A stretch of 64,000 nt of DNA from Lactobacillaceae bacterium L1_55_11 (GCA_029433155.1 JAQYTT010000002.1:1-64000); one strand, 5' to 3'. Numbered from the stretch's first letter, positions 10,477 to 18,956 are shown. Notes: generated from the letters alone by a model not told the origin. Numbers and translations are program-made.

Positions 10477-10652
10477 GCTACTTTCTCCTTGGCTGGAAGC
10501 CCTTATATATATTATTTAATTAATAAATAAAAATAATAGTAATAAGGGCTGTTAATCTTGTGGAAAATCTAAAAGGGCCGGTGGTCATCAGAGATTTTAA
10601 TGGTGGTAAAGTTGTGGATAATTTGACTAGTTGTTAGCGACTTACCCACAGC
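10477..10652. other. Origin part: dnaA-dnaN spacer with AT-rich element and DnaA boxes
   Basis: Positions 10503-10547 are almost pure A/T, a candidate unwinding element. DnaA boxes follow at 10559-10567 (TGTGGAAAA, one mismatch), 10613-10621 (TGTGGATAA, perfect) and 10642-10650 (TTACCCACA, one mismatch). In Bacillus the unwinding site is likewise between dnaA and dnaN. Confidence 0.75.
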
Positions 10653-12011
10653 CTACTTACCGTTCTTAATTTCAGAGGCCAGGTCGGCTAAGAGTTCCCG
10701 GGTACGGGTTTCGCTTTCAGCCCGCTCGGTAATCTTATTGGTGGCGTGAAGGACTGATGAGTGGTCGCGGCCACCAAAGGCCCGGCCAATGTCTGGCAGG
10801 CTTTCATCAGTCATGGTCCGCGTCAGGTACATGGCGATGTGCCGGGCAGTGACCAGGTCCTTTTTACGGCTAGAACTTTTAAGATCTGCCACCGTTAACA
10901 TGAAGTAGGCCGCCACGGTTTCTTGAATCCGGTCGACCGTGACCTTGTAGCCCTGGTCGATGTTGAGATCATTTAAGATTTGCTGGGCAGTTTCCTGGGT
11001 GGCCGGCTTGTTCATATAGCGAATCTTAGCTTCGAACTTATGGAAGGCCCCCTCCAGACTACGGATATTAGAATCAATCTTTTCAGCAATCAGTTCTAAG
11101 ACATCGTTTGGAATGTCTAGGCCATCATCGAGGCTCAGGTTTTTCAAGATTGCCACCCGGGTTGGCAGGTCTGGCTTTTGAATGTCCATTAAGATGCCGG
11201 CCTCAAAGCGCGATGTTAACCGGGTTTGCAGGTCGGGGATATCAGTTGGCAGACGGTCGGAAGTCATCACAATCTGCTTACCACTCTTAGTCAGGGCGTT
11301 AAAGGTGTTAAAGAACTCCTCTTGAACCTTTTCCTTGCCGGACCAGAACTGGATATCATCGATGAGGAGCATATCCACCGTTCGGTACTCTTTTTTAAAG
11401 GCGGCCGTAGCCCCCTCCACTGATCGTAGCGATTCAGTAAAGTCGTTTAGGAAATCTTCAGCCGTGGCGTATTTAATCCGGGCCTCGGGATTGCTCTTGG
11501 CGTAGGCATTGCCAATTGATTGCATGAGGTGGGTCTTACCTAGACCAACGCCACCATAGATAAGGTAGGGGTTATAAACCCGCCCGGGCTGGTCGGCCAC
11601 CGCCCGGGCCACTGCGTAGGCGTTTTCGTTTCCTGAACCAATCACGAACTTTTCAAAGGTGAAATCGGGGTTTAAATCAGACTGCCTAGAAAAAGGAATC
11701 TGGATGTTGGCTGGTCCGCTGGCCAAGGGACTGGAAAGGTCTGGGGCCTGTTGCACTTGGAGGTTAGGCCGGATAAAGCCCTTAGTAATCTCCATAGCAA
11801 ACTCAACGAAGTTCATGGCATAGGCCTGGTTCCAGTTGTTGATGATTTCGTCGCTGTTTTCATCGGGTACTGACAGGGTTAAACTGCTCTCGTTTAGTTC
11901 GATTGGTTTTAGGGGCTCTATATAGGTGGAAAAGGAAACCGGGCCGAGCTTTTGAAAAAATTTAGCCTGGACCTGGTCCCAGAGCTCTTCTTTGCTGACT
12001 GAATTGGCCAC
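10653..12011 (-). CDS. dnaA: Chromosomal replication initiator DnaA
   Basis: 452 residues from the GTG at 12011, preferred because AAGGAG (12021-12026) stands 9 nt upstream; a TTG at 12032 is the alternative and would include that site in the coding region. Domain I begins VSKEELWDQV. The AAA+ domain has Walker A GGVGLGKTH and Walker B LLIDDIQFW, and domain IV has the DnaA signature GRDHSSVLHA. It binds boxes on both sides of its own gene. Confidence 0.96.
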   Translation of the reverse strand: MANSVSKEELWDQVQAKFFQKLGPVSFSTYIEPLKPIELNESSLTLSVPDENSDEIINNWNQAYAMNFVEFAMEITKGFIRPNLQVQQAPDLSSPLASGPANIQIPFSRQSDLNPDFTFEKFVIGSGNENAYAVARAVADQPGRVYNPYLIYGGVGLGKTHLMQSIGNAYAKSNPEARIKYATAEDFLNDFTESLRSVEGATAAFKKEYRTVDMLLIDDIQFWSGKEKVQEEFFNTFNALTKSGKQIVMTSDRLPTDIPDLQTRLTSRFEAGILMDIQKPDLPTRVAILKNLSLDDGLDIPNDVLELIAEKIDSNIRSLEGAFHKFEAKIRYMNKPATQETAQQILNDLNIDQGYKVTVDRIQETVAAYFMLTVADLKSSSRKKDLVTARHIAMYLTRTMTDESLPDIGRAFGGRDHSSVLHATNKITERAESETRTRELLADLASEIKNGK

Positions 12012-12500
12012 AACGCTGATCTCCTTGGACAAGATTGAGCCGGCGCGGATGCTAGCAAGCGGCCGGTTTGAAGCGAATTAAGACCCAGTCTTATCCGCTT
12101 AATTAGTGAAATTACATGCGTTTGTATTATAGCAAAAAGAAGGCCGTTAGCGAAGTTTTCCACAGATTATTTTAGAGGACTGGGGTTTTTAACAAATGTT
12201 AATAGTTCCAAAGACCGAATGTGGGCAATTAGGCGAACAAATGTGTGGTTATCCACAAATGCACAGACTTATCCACTAAATTAAACCATTAGCTACCAGC
12301 CCTCCCCGATATTATTCACATTATCCACAAGGAACTCGTCCCCACCTGTGTATATGTGGAAAAGTGTGGGTAAAGGTTGTTCACAGAATCTTAAGAAATT
12401 GTTAAGTTCACACCCCGGTTGAAAAGGGTTGGAAAAAGTTGTTTAAAACGTAAACGAATGTCCTGGTCTTAAGACTTCTTAAAGTCCGGCCTGTCCCAGC
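12012..12500. other. oriC: Origin part: dnaA-rpmH spacer with DnaA-box cluster
   Basis: About 490 bp without a gene. DnaA boxes: 12156-12164 (TTTTCCACA), 12249-12257 (TTATCCACA, perfect), 12269-12277 (TTATCCACT), 12312-12320 (TTATTCACA), 12321-12329 (TTATCCACA, perfect), 12355-12363 (TGTGGAAAA), 12365-12373 (TGTGGGTAA) and 12377-12385 (TTGTTCACA). The dnaA -10 box, TATAAT on the minus strand at 12126-12131, has a DnaA box about 25 bp upstream, which fits autorepression. Divergent gene orientation on the two sides fits a replication origin. Confidence 0.85.
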
Positions 12501-12508
12501 TTTAAAGC

Positions 12509-12537
12509 TTGTCAAGCCGCTATGGGCATGGTATGAT
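12509..12537 (+). promoter_or_regulatory. rpmH promoter
   Basis: TTGTCA at 12509-12514 and TATGAT at 12532-12537 with an exact 17-bp spacer. Confidence 0.8.
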
Positions 12538-12596
12538 TGTCCTCGGATTGCAAGATTTTTTGCAGGTAAAAATAAACGAATGGAGGTGAATGTGAG

Positions 12597-12731
12597 ATGA
12601 AGCGTACATTCCAACCTAAGAAGCGTCATCGTGCACGGGTACACGGTTTCCGTAAGCGTATGAGTACGAGCAACGGTCGCAAGGTTTTGGCTCGCCGCCG
12701 TGCGAAGGGCCGTAAGGTGCTTTCTGCCTAA
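12597..12731 (+). CDS. rpmH: 50S ribosomal protein L34
   Basis: 44 residues, beginning [18 protein letters not shown] and ending KGRKVLSA, extremely basic and full length for bL34. The ribosome binding site GGAGGTGA lies just upstream. It is the first gene of the rpmH-rnpA-yidC cluster that flanks oriC in most bacteria. Confidence 0.97.
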   Translation: MKRTFQPKKRHRARVHGFRKRMSTSNGRKVLARRRAKGRKVLSA

Positions 12732-12733
12732 TC

Positions 12734-12766
12734 AGGTTGCTGCAACGCAGTGGCCTTTTTATTTTT
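12734..12766 (+). terminator. Terminator or attenuator after rpmH
   Basis: A 9-bp stem with several G-U pairs (AGGTTGCTG / CAGTGGCCT) and loop CAACG, then a T-rich tract. It probably lowers read-through into rnpA. Confidence 0.7.
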
Positions 12767-12826
12767 GGCAGGCACCCAAGCAGATGGTAAAACATTTGCG
12801 TACATACAGTGGGAGTGTTGGGACGC

Positions 12827-13171
12827 ATGAGAAAGTCATTTCGCATTAAAAAACCGGCTGAATTCCAAGAGGTTTTCAACCATCATCAATCTTTTGCGAA
12901 CAAGTATTTTGTCGTCTATAAGCTCCAGAAAAAAGGCCAGCCCCATTTCCGCCTCGGTTTATCAGTTGGGAAACGGATTGGTAAGGCCCATGACCGGGTT
13001 TGGGTGAAGCGGCGGATCCGCCAGAGTATGCAGGAGCTAAAACCGCTGCTGCCACCTGACTTGGATATTTTAGTGATTGCCCGCCCGCCAGTCGCTGGTC
13101 AAAGCCAGGCCTTAGTTAAGGAGCAGTTGCAACACGTTTTGAAATTAGCTGGCATTGTAAAGGATAAATAA
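12827..13171 (+). CDS. rnpA: Ribonuclease P protein component
   Basis: 114 residues from ATG 12827, with GGGAG 9-10 nt upstream; a GTG at 12809 lies in that ribosome binding site and is rejected. The protein assists the catalytic RNA in tRNA 5'-end maturation. The RNA-binding segment GKRIGKAHDRVWVKRRIRQ (about residues 45-63) shows the conserved basic RNR-like helix. Its stop is 1 nt before the yidC start. Confidence 0.95.
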   Translation: MRKSFRIKKPAEFQEVFNHHQSFANKYFVVYKLQKKGQPHFRLGLSVGKRIGKAHDRVWVKRRIRQSMQELKPLLPPDLDILVIARPPVAGQSQALVKEQLQHVLKLAGIVKDK

Positions 13172-13172
13172 G

Positions 13173-14015
13173 ATGCAACTAGTAAAAAAGTGGATTAAAA
13201 CGATGGGCTGGGTGCCCATTATTCTAGGAATCGTCGCCCTAATTATTGTTGTGATTGCGGGCTATTCCTACCAGGGTCATGTCGCTGGTTCCGGTCTTTG
13301 GGGTACCTTTGTCGGTGCCTTCACCCGCTCCCTGCTGGGGGTTTCGGGTTGGTTTGGCAATAACTACGGCCTCGGCATCATTGTCTTTACGATTCTGGTT
13401 CGTTTTGTGATTTTGCCAATCATGGCCTATCAGACCGATTCGATGATGAAGATGCAGGCCCTCCAGCCCCTAATCAAGGAACTTCAAGCTAAGTATCCTG
13501 GTAAGGACATGGAAAGCCGGCAGTTGCTGATGAACGAGCAGCGGAATTTATATAAGGAGCACGGCGTTAAGACCTATGCAACCTTCCTGCCTCTCTTGTT
13601 GCAGATGCCAATCCTGTTCGCCCTCTATTATGGAATCTTGAATTCCCCTCAGCTGCGTTCTGGTGATTTTCTCTGGGTTTCACTGAGCCGGCCGGATAGT
13701 TACTTTATCCTGCCAATCTTGGCCGCATTCTTTACCTTTACTTCGTCTTGGTTGGGGATGCAGGCTCAGCCTGAGCAAACGACCATTACTAAGGTAATGC
13801 CCTTTATTTTCCCAGTTGTCATCTTCTTTACCGGATCAGCGACCCCAAGTGCCCTGGCCCTATACTGGGTGGTCGGTTCTGCCTTTCAGACGGTACAGAC
13901 CCTTTACCTGCAGAATCCCTTCAAGCTGCGGCGGGAACGGGCGGAAGCAAAGGCTCAAGCTAAAAAGGTTGAACGTAAAATCCGTAAGGTTCGGCGCGGG
14001 CGTAAGCGTCGCTAA
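13173..14015 (+). CDS. yidC: Membrane protein insertase YidC/OxaA
   Basis: 280 residues, the Gram-positive five-helix form that inserts and folds membrane proteins. The conserved core includes the hydrophilic-groove Arg in TILVRFVILP, the cytosolic coiled-coil hairpin (PLIKELQAKYPGKDMESRQ), LLLQMPILFALYYGI, and a highly basic C-terminal tail. Most Firmicute YidC proteins are lipoproteins with a Cys after the first helix. Here the corresponding place reads VVIAGYSYQG with no Cys, so the N-terminus is probably not lipidated. The usual jag and mnmE neighbours are absent; corA follows. Confidence 0.95.
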   Translation: MQLVKKWIKTMGWVPIILGIVALIIVVIAGYSYQGHVAGSGLWGTFVGAFTRSLLGVSGWFGNNYGLGIIVFTILVRFVILPIMAYQTDSMMKMQALQPLIKELQAKYPGKDMESRQLLMNEQRNLYKEHGVKTYATFLPLLLQMPILFALYYGILNSPQLRSGDFLWVSLSRPDSYFILPILAAFFTFTSSWLGMQAQPEQTTITKVMPFIFPVVIFFTGSATPSALALYWVVGSAFQTVQTLYLQNPFKLRRERAEAKAQAKKVERKIRKVRRGRKRR

Positions 14016-14056
14016 GTAGTTGGTTACTCTGACTTGAGAGCGGGAAGGAGGTTGTC

Positions 14057-14980
14057 ATGATTGAAATGTTAAAGCAAACGCCACATTTTAAGTGGTATCA
14101 CATCACCAACATGACGGCCGACGACCAAAAGCAGTTGGTTGATGAGCACCACCTGACTGAGCAGATTATTGGCTATGCGGTCGATAAAAATGAAAGTGTT
14201 CGGATGGAATATGATCCAGATGCCAATGAGACCCTGATTATCATGGATGTCATCTCGGCTCAGCCAGAACCGGTGCTGACCCGTCCAGTCGGTATCGTGG
14301 TCATTAATGGTGATCTCTACACCTTCGCCCACCGGGCTACCGACTATATTAAGAAGGATATTTTAAATCCGCCCCACGAGGTGAACCGGCCGGATGATAA
14401 CGACGTGACCGTCTTTGAGTACCTCTTCACCGGGGTTTACCCGCTGATGAGCCAGTATGTCGATGAGATTACTGAGATTAACCGGCAGCGCCGGGCAATC
14501 CAGGCCCAGTTTGGCAGTCGTAAAAATCTGACCAAGCAGACCAACGACCTGCTCCATCTTCAGATTCAAATGATTTATGTCCAAAATTCCCTGGCCAACA
14601 ACCTGATTATGTTAGATCAGGTGCGTCGGACCTACCAGTCCAAGGTAACTGAGGAGCAGCTCGACTACCTGGATGCGGTCCGGGTTGAGGTTGATCAGGC
14701 CACCGACATGGCTGGTTTGGCCATGGAAGTCATTAATGCAGTTAGTGATGCCACCGGTAATCTGGGTAACCGGGACTTGAACTGGACGATGAAAGTCTTG
14801 ACGGTTTACTCGATTGTCCTGACCATTCCAACCATGGTTTCTGGTTTCTACGGAGAAAACGTCAAGTACCTGCCCTTTGCCGAGCACGAAAGTGGCTGGT
14901 TGATTACGATTTTAATTACTATCATCTTAATGGCGTTAACAACCTATATTTTCTATCGTTACGGATTCTTACGTAAGTAA
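14057..14980 (+). CDS. corA: CorA-family divalent cation transporter
   Basis: 307 residues. A long cytoplasmic, mostly helical N-terminal part is followed by two C-terminal membrane helices (about 248-268 and 280-300). The pore motif, normally GMN after the first helix, reads GEN in VSGFYGENVKYLPF. It is a Mg2+ or related metal channel forming pentamers in the membrane; the substituted motif makes ion preference uncertain. A good AAGGAGG site precedes the start, and a terminator follows. Confidence 0.85.
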   Translation: MIEMLKQTPHFKWYHITNMTADDQKQLVDEHHLTEQIIGYAVDKNESVRMEYDPDANETLIIMDVISAQPEPVLTRPVGIVVINGDLYTFAHRATDYIKKDILNPPHEVNRPDDNDVTVFEYLFTGVYPLMSQYVDEITEINRQRRAIQAQFGSRKNLTKQTNDLLHLQIQMIYVQNSLANNLIMLDQVRRTYQSKVTEEQLDYLDAVRVEVDQATDMAGLAMEVINAVSDATGNLGNRDLNWTMKVLTVYSIVLTIPTMVSGFYGENVKYLPFAEHESGWLITILITIILMALTTYIFYRYGFLRK

Positions 14981-14988
14981 AATGATTA

Positions 14989-15013
14989 AGGTCTACTGGA
15001 TAGGCCTTTTTCT
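14989..15013 (+). terminator. corA terminator
   Basis: 7-bp stem AGGTCTA/TAGGCCT with a 5-nt loop, then TTTTTC. Confidence 0.75.
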
Positions 15014-15025
15014 TAGGAGTTAAAC

Positions 15026-15523
15026 ATGAAAAAAGAGAGTCAGAAGTTACGCGACAGCGCTAATGCCGTGTTAAATAGTTACAATCAAAAGTGGGTTCGC
15101 TTCCGCCGCTTTATCTTCGCCCCCTACCTGCTGACCTTTACGATTTCCATTGTAGTTGGTAACAGTTACGGGTCGGCCATCAAAGATATGGTGACCTTCT
15201 TTGGTGGGGTCTACGCCTTCCTCGTGCAATGGCTCTTCCAAGCTGGCCATATCATGAACTTTGATTTAATTGTGACCCCCTGGAACGGGTTCTTGCAGAG
15301 TTTTCTGACCCTGATTGTTATTGCGGTTTCGGTTTATTATACGGTTTCCTTCATTAATAATTCCTTCATTAAAGAAGCGGATGAAAAGTGGGGGTATGAT
15401 CAGTACCACGAAGACATGAAGGTTTTGCAGGCCGAACTAAAGCATAATAATGAAATTGCTGAACGCAACGCGGCGTTGCAGGAGAAAATCCTTGCCCACC
15501 TGGAAAAGCAGGAACGGCAGTAA
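15026..15523 (+). CDS. MscL-like membrane protein
   Basis: 165 residues. An amphipathic N-terminus is followed by two main membrane segments (about 30-55 and 90-112), then a charged tail ending in a heptad-like helix (residues 125-165). The first helix with VVGNSYGSAIKDMVTF resembles the MscL helix VIIGAAFGKIVSSLVND, and the second helix plus C-terminal bundle match the MscL plan. It is therefore probably a divergent large-conductance mechanosensitive channel, which opens under membrane tension; similarity is by eye only. AGGAG lies 8 nt before the ATG. Confidence 0.5.
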   Translation: MKKESQKLRDSANAVLNSYNQKWVRFRRFIFAPYLLTFTISIVVGNSYGSAIKDMVTFFGGVYAFLVQWLFQAGHIMNFDLIVTPWNGFLQSFLTLIVIAVSVYYTVSFINNSFIKEADEKWGYDQYHEDMKVLQAELKHNNEIAERNAALQEKILAHLEKQERQ

Positions 15524-15567
15524 GCATTTGTTATATAATGGATTCCAAAAGGAGTAGGAGTAATATA

Positions 15568-15741
15568 ATGAAGCAAGTAACGGTTATTACGATTATCGTT
15601 TCCCTCTTATTGATGTTTGTTTCCCTGGTTTCGTGGATTTTGAAGTCCACTGACCTAGCCCTGATTGCGGCTAACTTAGGTACTCTGGTATTGTTGATTG
15701 CCTTTATCTGGGACAACCGTCAAAAGGGTGGAAAAGAGTAA
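15568..15741 (+). CDS. Small two-helix membrane protein
   Basis: 57 residues from ATG 15568, which has GGAGTAGGAG 7 nt upstream; a longer reading from 15538 would swallow that site. Two hydrophobic helices (about 4-24 and 30-48) and a Lys-rich C-terminus are visible. No family is recognised. It lies just before the parS pair. Confidence 0.65.
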   Translation: MKQVTVITIIVSLLLMFVSLVSWILKSTDLALIAANLGTLVLLIAFIWDNRQKGGKE

Positions 15742-15750
15742 GAATCAAAG

Positions 15751-15766
15751 TGTTTCACGTGAAACA
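15751..15766. promoter_or_regulatory. parS: parS centromere site 1
   Basis: TGTTTCACGTGAAACA, a perfect 16-bp palindrome identical to the bacterial ParB (Spo0J) binding consensus. It lies about 3 kb from oriC. Confidence 0.93.
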
Positions 15767-15778
15767 GGCCGTTCTGGT

Positions 15779-15794
15779 TGTTTCACGTGAAACA
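15779..15794. promoter_or_regulatory. parS: parS centromere site 2
   Basis: A second identical TGTTTCACGTGAAACA, separated by 12 bp from the first. It also overlaps the leader of the following esterase gene. Confidence 0.93.
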
Positions 15795-15813
15795 TTTTTT
15801 GTTAGGAGGCACT

Positions 15814-16701
15814 ATGTTATTTAAAGATCGTCCCTACCAGTTTCAACCAGCTACCTTACCGGAAAGTGTGGACCAAGTCATCACTGACCTGCGTTATGCG
15901 CCCGGGGATAAGCATTTAGTTGACCTATACCTGCCTAAGGGTAGCGGTCCCTTCCCAGTCGTAATTGATATTCATGGTGGGGGTTTGCTGCGCGGGCGTA
16001 AGTCGTCTAACAAGGCTGAACCCAGTCTGAAGTTTACTGCGGCCGGCTTTGCCGTGGTTTCGATGGGTTATACCCTGAATCGGGCCGGGGCCAACGACTT
16101 CCCAAACCAGGTGGCTGAGGTTCGCGCGGTCTGTGATCTTTGTCAGCAGGTTGCTGAACAGTATAACCTTGATATGGATCAGCTGAACCTGGTCGGTGAA
16201 TCGAGTGGCGCCCAGCTGGCCGTTCTGGCAGCCGCCACCTTTTCCAAGAGCGTTGCCCTGGGTAGCCTGCCCGGGGTTTCCTTTGGTTCAACTTTTCCAA
16301 AAATCAGCCACGTAATTGGCCTTTACGGACCTTACCAGGTTGACCAGTTCCCAGAACAATTCGCGGCCTTAGGTATTGAGCCCAACTTTCCAGAGACGGG
16401 TGGACCAGAGTCCTTTGAAGGCATTATGATGGATGAACATCGGCCCAGTGAGGTGCCGGACTTAGTCGCTGCCGCTAATCCGGCGACTTACTTCACCAAG
16501 CAGATGCCGACCCTGATGCTGATTGCAGGCACGGCTGATGCGGTGGTGCCTTATGTACAGAGTGTTAACCTGGCCAAGGCTTACGAGGAGAAAACCGGTC
16601 GGCCAGCAACAACCATCTGGGTACCGGGTGGTCACCATGGCACGGCGGACTTTGACAATCCTGAGATTTATCAGGCCAAGGTTGAATTCCTAGAATCATA
16701 A
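15814..16701 (+). CDS. Alpha/beta-hydrolase, acetyl-esterase type
   Basis: 295 residues from ATG 15814 (TTAGGAGG site upstream); an upstream TTG reading would run through the parS site. Oxyanion-hole motif DIHGGG, nucleophile elbow GESSG with the catalytic Ser, an acid region GTADAVVPY and a His in GGHHGTADF are all present. This is the pattern of small cytoplasmic esterases of the hormone-sensitive-lipase-like/BD-FAE group. No signal peptide. Substrate unknown. Confidence 0.85.
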   Translation: MLFKDRPYQFQPATLPESVDQVITDLRYAPGDKHLVDLYLPKGSGPFPVVIDIHGGGLLRGRKSSNKAEPSLKFTAAGFAVVSMGYTLNRAGANDFPNQVAEVRAVCDLCQQVAEQYNLDMDQLNLVGESSGAQLAVLAAATFSKSVALGSLPGVSFGSTFPKISHVIGLYGPYQVDQFPEQFAALGIEPNFPETGGPESFEGIMMDEHRPSEVPDLVAAANPATYFTKQMPTLMLIAGTADAVVPYVQSVNLAKAYEEKTGRPATTIWVPGGHHGTADFDNPEIYQAKVEFLES

Positions 16702-16729
16702 AAAAGCACCCATTTGGGTGCTTTTTTAT
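16701..16729. terminator. Bidirectional terminator
   Basis: AAAAAGCACCC-attt-GGGTGCTTTTTT between convergent genes. Confidence 0.9.
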
Positions 16730-18507
16730 TTCAACATGCTGCTAGCAATTGCAGTTGCTTCTTTAAAGATTGGTGTATTAACACCAGGTCGTGGAATGAC
16801 CGTGGTGAAGTACTTATAGCCTTCGGTTGGAATCCCTGAGAGGTAAAGGCCGTGCTGGTTTAATTCGAAGGTGACGCGGTTAATATCAATGGCGCGTTCA
16901 TCAATCGGGCTAGCCTGAATCAATCCCTGTTCTTGCAGATCTTTAAGCAAGGGATTTAAGGCAAGGTGGAAGTCAACGGTTGCCAGGCGGGCCTCGATTA
17001 CGCCATCGGCTTGGTAGTGGTGGTCACCGCGATCACTGGCCCAGAAATGGTCGTCACCAGTTTCAATTTGAATACCCGGCTCTAAGACCGTCACCAAACC
17101 CGCCTCAATCAAGGCTAGGAGTTGTTCAGTCCGAATTAGGGGTGGGCCAACTGAAAGGCGACCCTCCAGGGAGCGGAATTCGTGGACAAAGCGCTGGCGG
17201 TCGTGGTCATCAAAGTAATCTTGTTCAAAAATAGTCCGTACCATGCCCCGTAAATCCCGGAGAATTTCAAAGGAACCGGTCAAAGGACTGTCCGCATTCC
17301 CCAGTTTAGCGGACTCAATATCATCTTTAAGGTAGTTTTTAAAGAAATCTTCAAAGGACTGGTTAGGACCTTGCTGCCGGTCTGGATGGCGTAGGTTACG
17401 CAGGTCCAGGTCTGCCAGGGTCAGGCCGTACTGGCGCGCAGTTGCTTTAAAGTCAGTGCTGGTCTTCAGGTCGTTTTCTAATTTGGCCTGTTTTTCAGGA
17501 TTAAAGTCAGCTAACCGACCAGCATTAACCAGATAGACATAGTCCATTTCTTTATATAACAACTTTTCAAAGTCTTCATAGGGCAGCTTGCCGTCGTGCT
17601 CGGACCGGATTTGATCCAGGTTGGTCCAGGTGAAGAAGACCGGTTGGTACAGTTCGCTGGGTCCCTTTTGGTTAAAGCCCCGAGTCCGGGGCGGAAAACC
17701 AGTCCGTGAACCAACAATGATACGGGGTTCCTGGCCAGATGGTTGGTAGGTCAAAAAGCCATCTGGCCGGCGGGTGAAGTGACCACCCTTACCAAGGCTC
17801 AGCGCGGCTAAGTAGTCATAGAAGGATAGGCCAAAGCCGCGGGCAATCACCGTTTGGGGGTGATTGAGCTGGTCAAAGTTACTTTCGGCCGGATGCTGGG
17901 CCGGCCAGTAACCAAGGTGGTGCTGGTCAGCGTAGGTGGTTAACTGTTTTTCACCAGGACTAAGGCGATCTTCGGAGTGACCCAGGGCCATGGCGACCTT
18001 GCTACTGGTCAGTTCCTGGCCGTCACCGAGGATAATGCGGTAACCGTCTGCTTCAACTTTAAGTCGGGTAGCCACCTGGTTGTAGTAGTGAATTTGATGG
18101 TGGGCACTGAGCTGGTCTTGCAGTTCCTGGAAGTACCAGGCGGCATAAACGCCCATCAAGCCCCGGGTACTGTAGGCGCTCTCATCATTTAAGTCGGCCA
18201 ACTGGGACCGGTAGGCAGACGGGAATTCGGAATGGTCCCTTAAGAACTGGTCAGCGGGACCCTGGGCCCATTCCAAGAGGGTAGCGGTTTTACCAGGGTA
18301 TTGGTCATGGAACAGGGTGACCTGGCTGGCGACGGTGTTCATTAAAAAGAGCTGGTTGTTTTCAAGAAAGGGGTTCCAAACCCGACCCCCAATCGGACTG
18401 GGGTCAATTAGGTTAATATTTAAGTTTTGGTCGGCAGGTGTGAGGTTGCTCAACCGCTCGGCCAGGGCGAGGCCGCGGGGTCCAGCGCCAATAATTGTAA
18501 TTTGCAT
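16726..18507 (-). CDS. FAD/NAD(P)-binding oxidoreductase-like protein
   Basis: 593 residues, cytoplasmic. The Rossmann dinucleotide motif TIIGAGPRGLALAERL is at the N-terminus, followed by IGGRVWNP. The whole length resembles the NAD_binding_9 (HpyO-like) family of flavin proteins of unknown substrate, which is widespread in lactobacilli. The ribosome binding site is weak. It stands alone, between a shared terminator and the pspC terminator. Confidence 0.75.
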   Translation of the reverse strand: MQITIIGAGPRGLALAERLSNLTPADQNLNINLIDPSPIGGRVWNPFLENNQLFLMNTVASQVTLFHDQYPGKTATLLEWAQGPADQFLRDHSEFPSAYRSQLADLNDESAYSTRGLMGVYAAWYFQELQDQLSAHHQIHYYNQVATRLKVEADGYRIILGDGQELTSSKVAMALGHSEDRLSPGEKQLTTYADQHHLGYWPAQHPAESNFDQLNHPQTVIARGFGLSFYDYLAALSLGKGGHFTRRPDGFLTYQPSGQEPRIIVGSRTGFPPRTRGFNQKGPSELYQPVFFTWTNLDQIRSEHDGKLPYEDFEKLLYKEMDYVYLVNAGRLADFNPEKQAKLENDLKTSTDFKATARQYGLTLADLDLRNLRHPDRQQGPNQSFEDFFKNYLKDDIESAKLGNADSPLTGSFEILRDLRGMVRTIFEQDYFDDHDRQRFVHEFRSLEGRLSVGPPLIRTEQLLALIEAGLVTVLEPGIQIETGDDHFWASDRGDHHYQADGVIEARLATVDFHLALNPLLKDLQEQGLIQASPIDERAIDINRVTFELNQHGLYLSGIPTEGYKYFTTVIPRPGVNTPIFKEATAIASSMLK

Positions 18508-18525
18508 AGTTATTTACTCAATTCA

Positions 18526-18555
18526 AAAGAAAAGGCAACCGCGGCAGCGGTTGCT
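18526..18555 (-). terminator. Terminator of the PspC gene
   Basis: GCAACCG-ctgc-CGGTTGC followed by TTTTCTTTT on the minus strand. Confidence 0.85.
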
Positions 18556-18564
18556 AGCTAGTCA

Positions 18565-18819
18565 TTAATCCTGGTCGTCGGGCGTCACGTCGCGCTTGTC
18601 TGCGTCAGCGCGCTCGTCCATCTCGGCCACCTGCTTGTCATTTGGGATAAAAATCCAAGCCAGCAGGTACAACCAAGGGGTCACGCCACCAGCTAAGATG
18701 GAAACGATGAAGACCAGCCGGACGATGTTGGCATCCCAGCCAAAGTAATCGGCGATACCACCCAAAACGCCACCGAGGACGCGGTTAGATGTTGAACGGG
18801 CGAATTGTTTCTTAGCCAT
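18565..18819 (-). CDS. PspC-domain membrane protein
   Basis: 84 residues. The PspC pattern is clear: NRVLGGVLGGIADYFGWD, then one long hydrophobic segment (about 33-58) and an acidic tail. Proteins of this kind are linked to envelope-stress responses in Gram-positive bacteria. AGGAGGT lies before the ATG. It is monocistronic, with its own terminator. Confidence 0.85.
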   Translation of the reverse strand: MAKKQFARSTSNRVLGGVLGGIADYFGWDANIVRLVFIVSILAGGVTPWLYLLAWIFIPNDKQVAEMDERADADKRDVTPDDQD

Positions 18820-18944
18820 GAGACCTCCTAGTCGGTTAAACAGTAGTTCGCGATTGAGTCTACTATAGCGATTTAACCAGTTAAAATCAAGGTTGGCGGG
18901 GGCACAACCACTGTGAAAAGGCGGCAGATGAACCAGAAATCTGT

Positions 18945-18950
18945 TATACT
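18945..18950 (+). promoter_or_regulatory. tyrS promoter -10 box (extended)
   Basis: TGTTATACT, an extended -10; no good -35. Transcription would begin near 18957, at the start of the T-box leader. Confidence 0.55.
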
Positions 18951-18956
18951 AAAATC

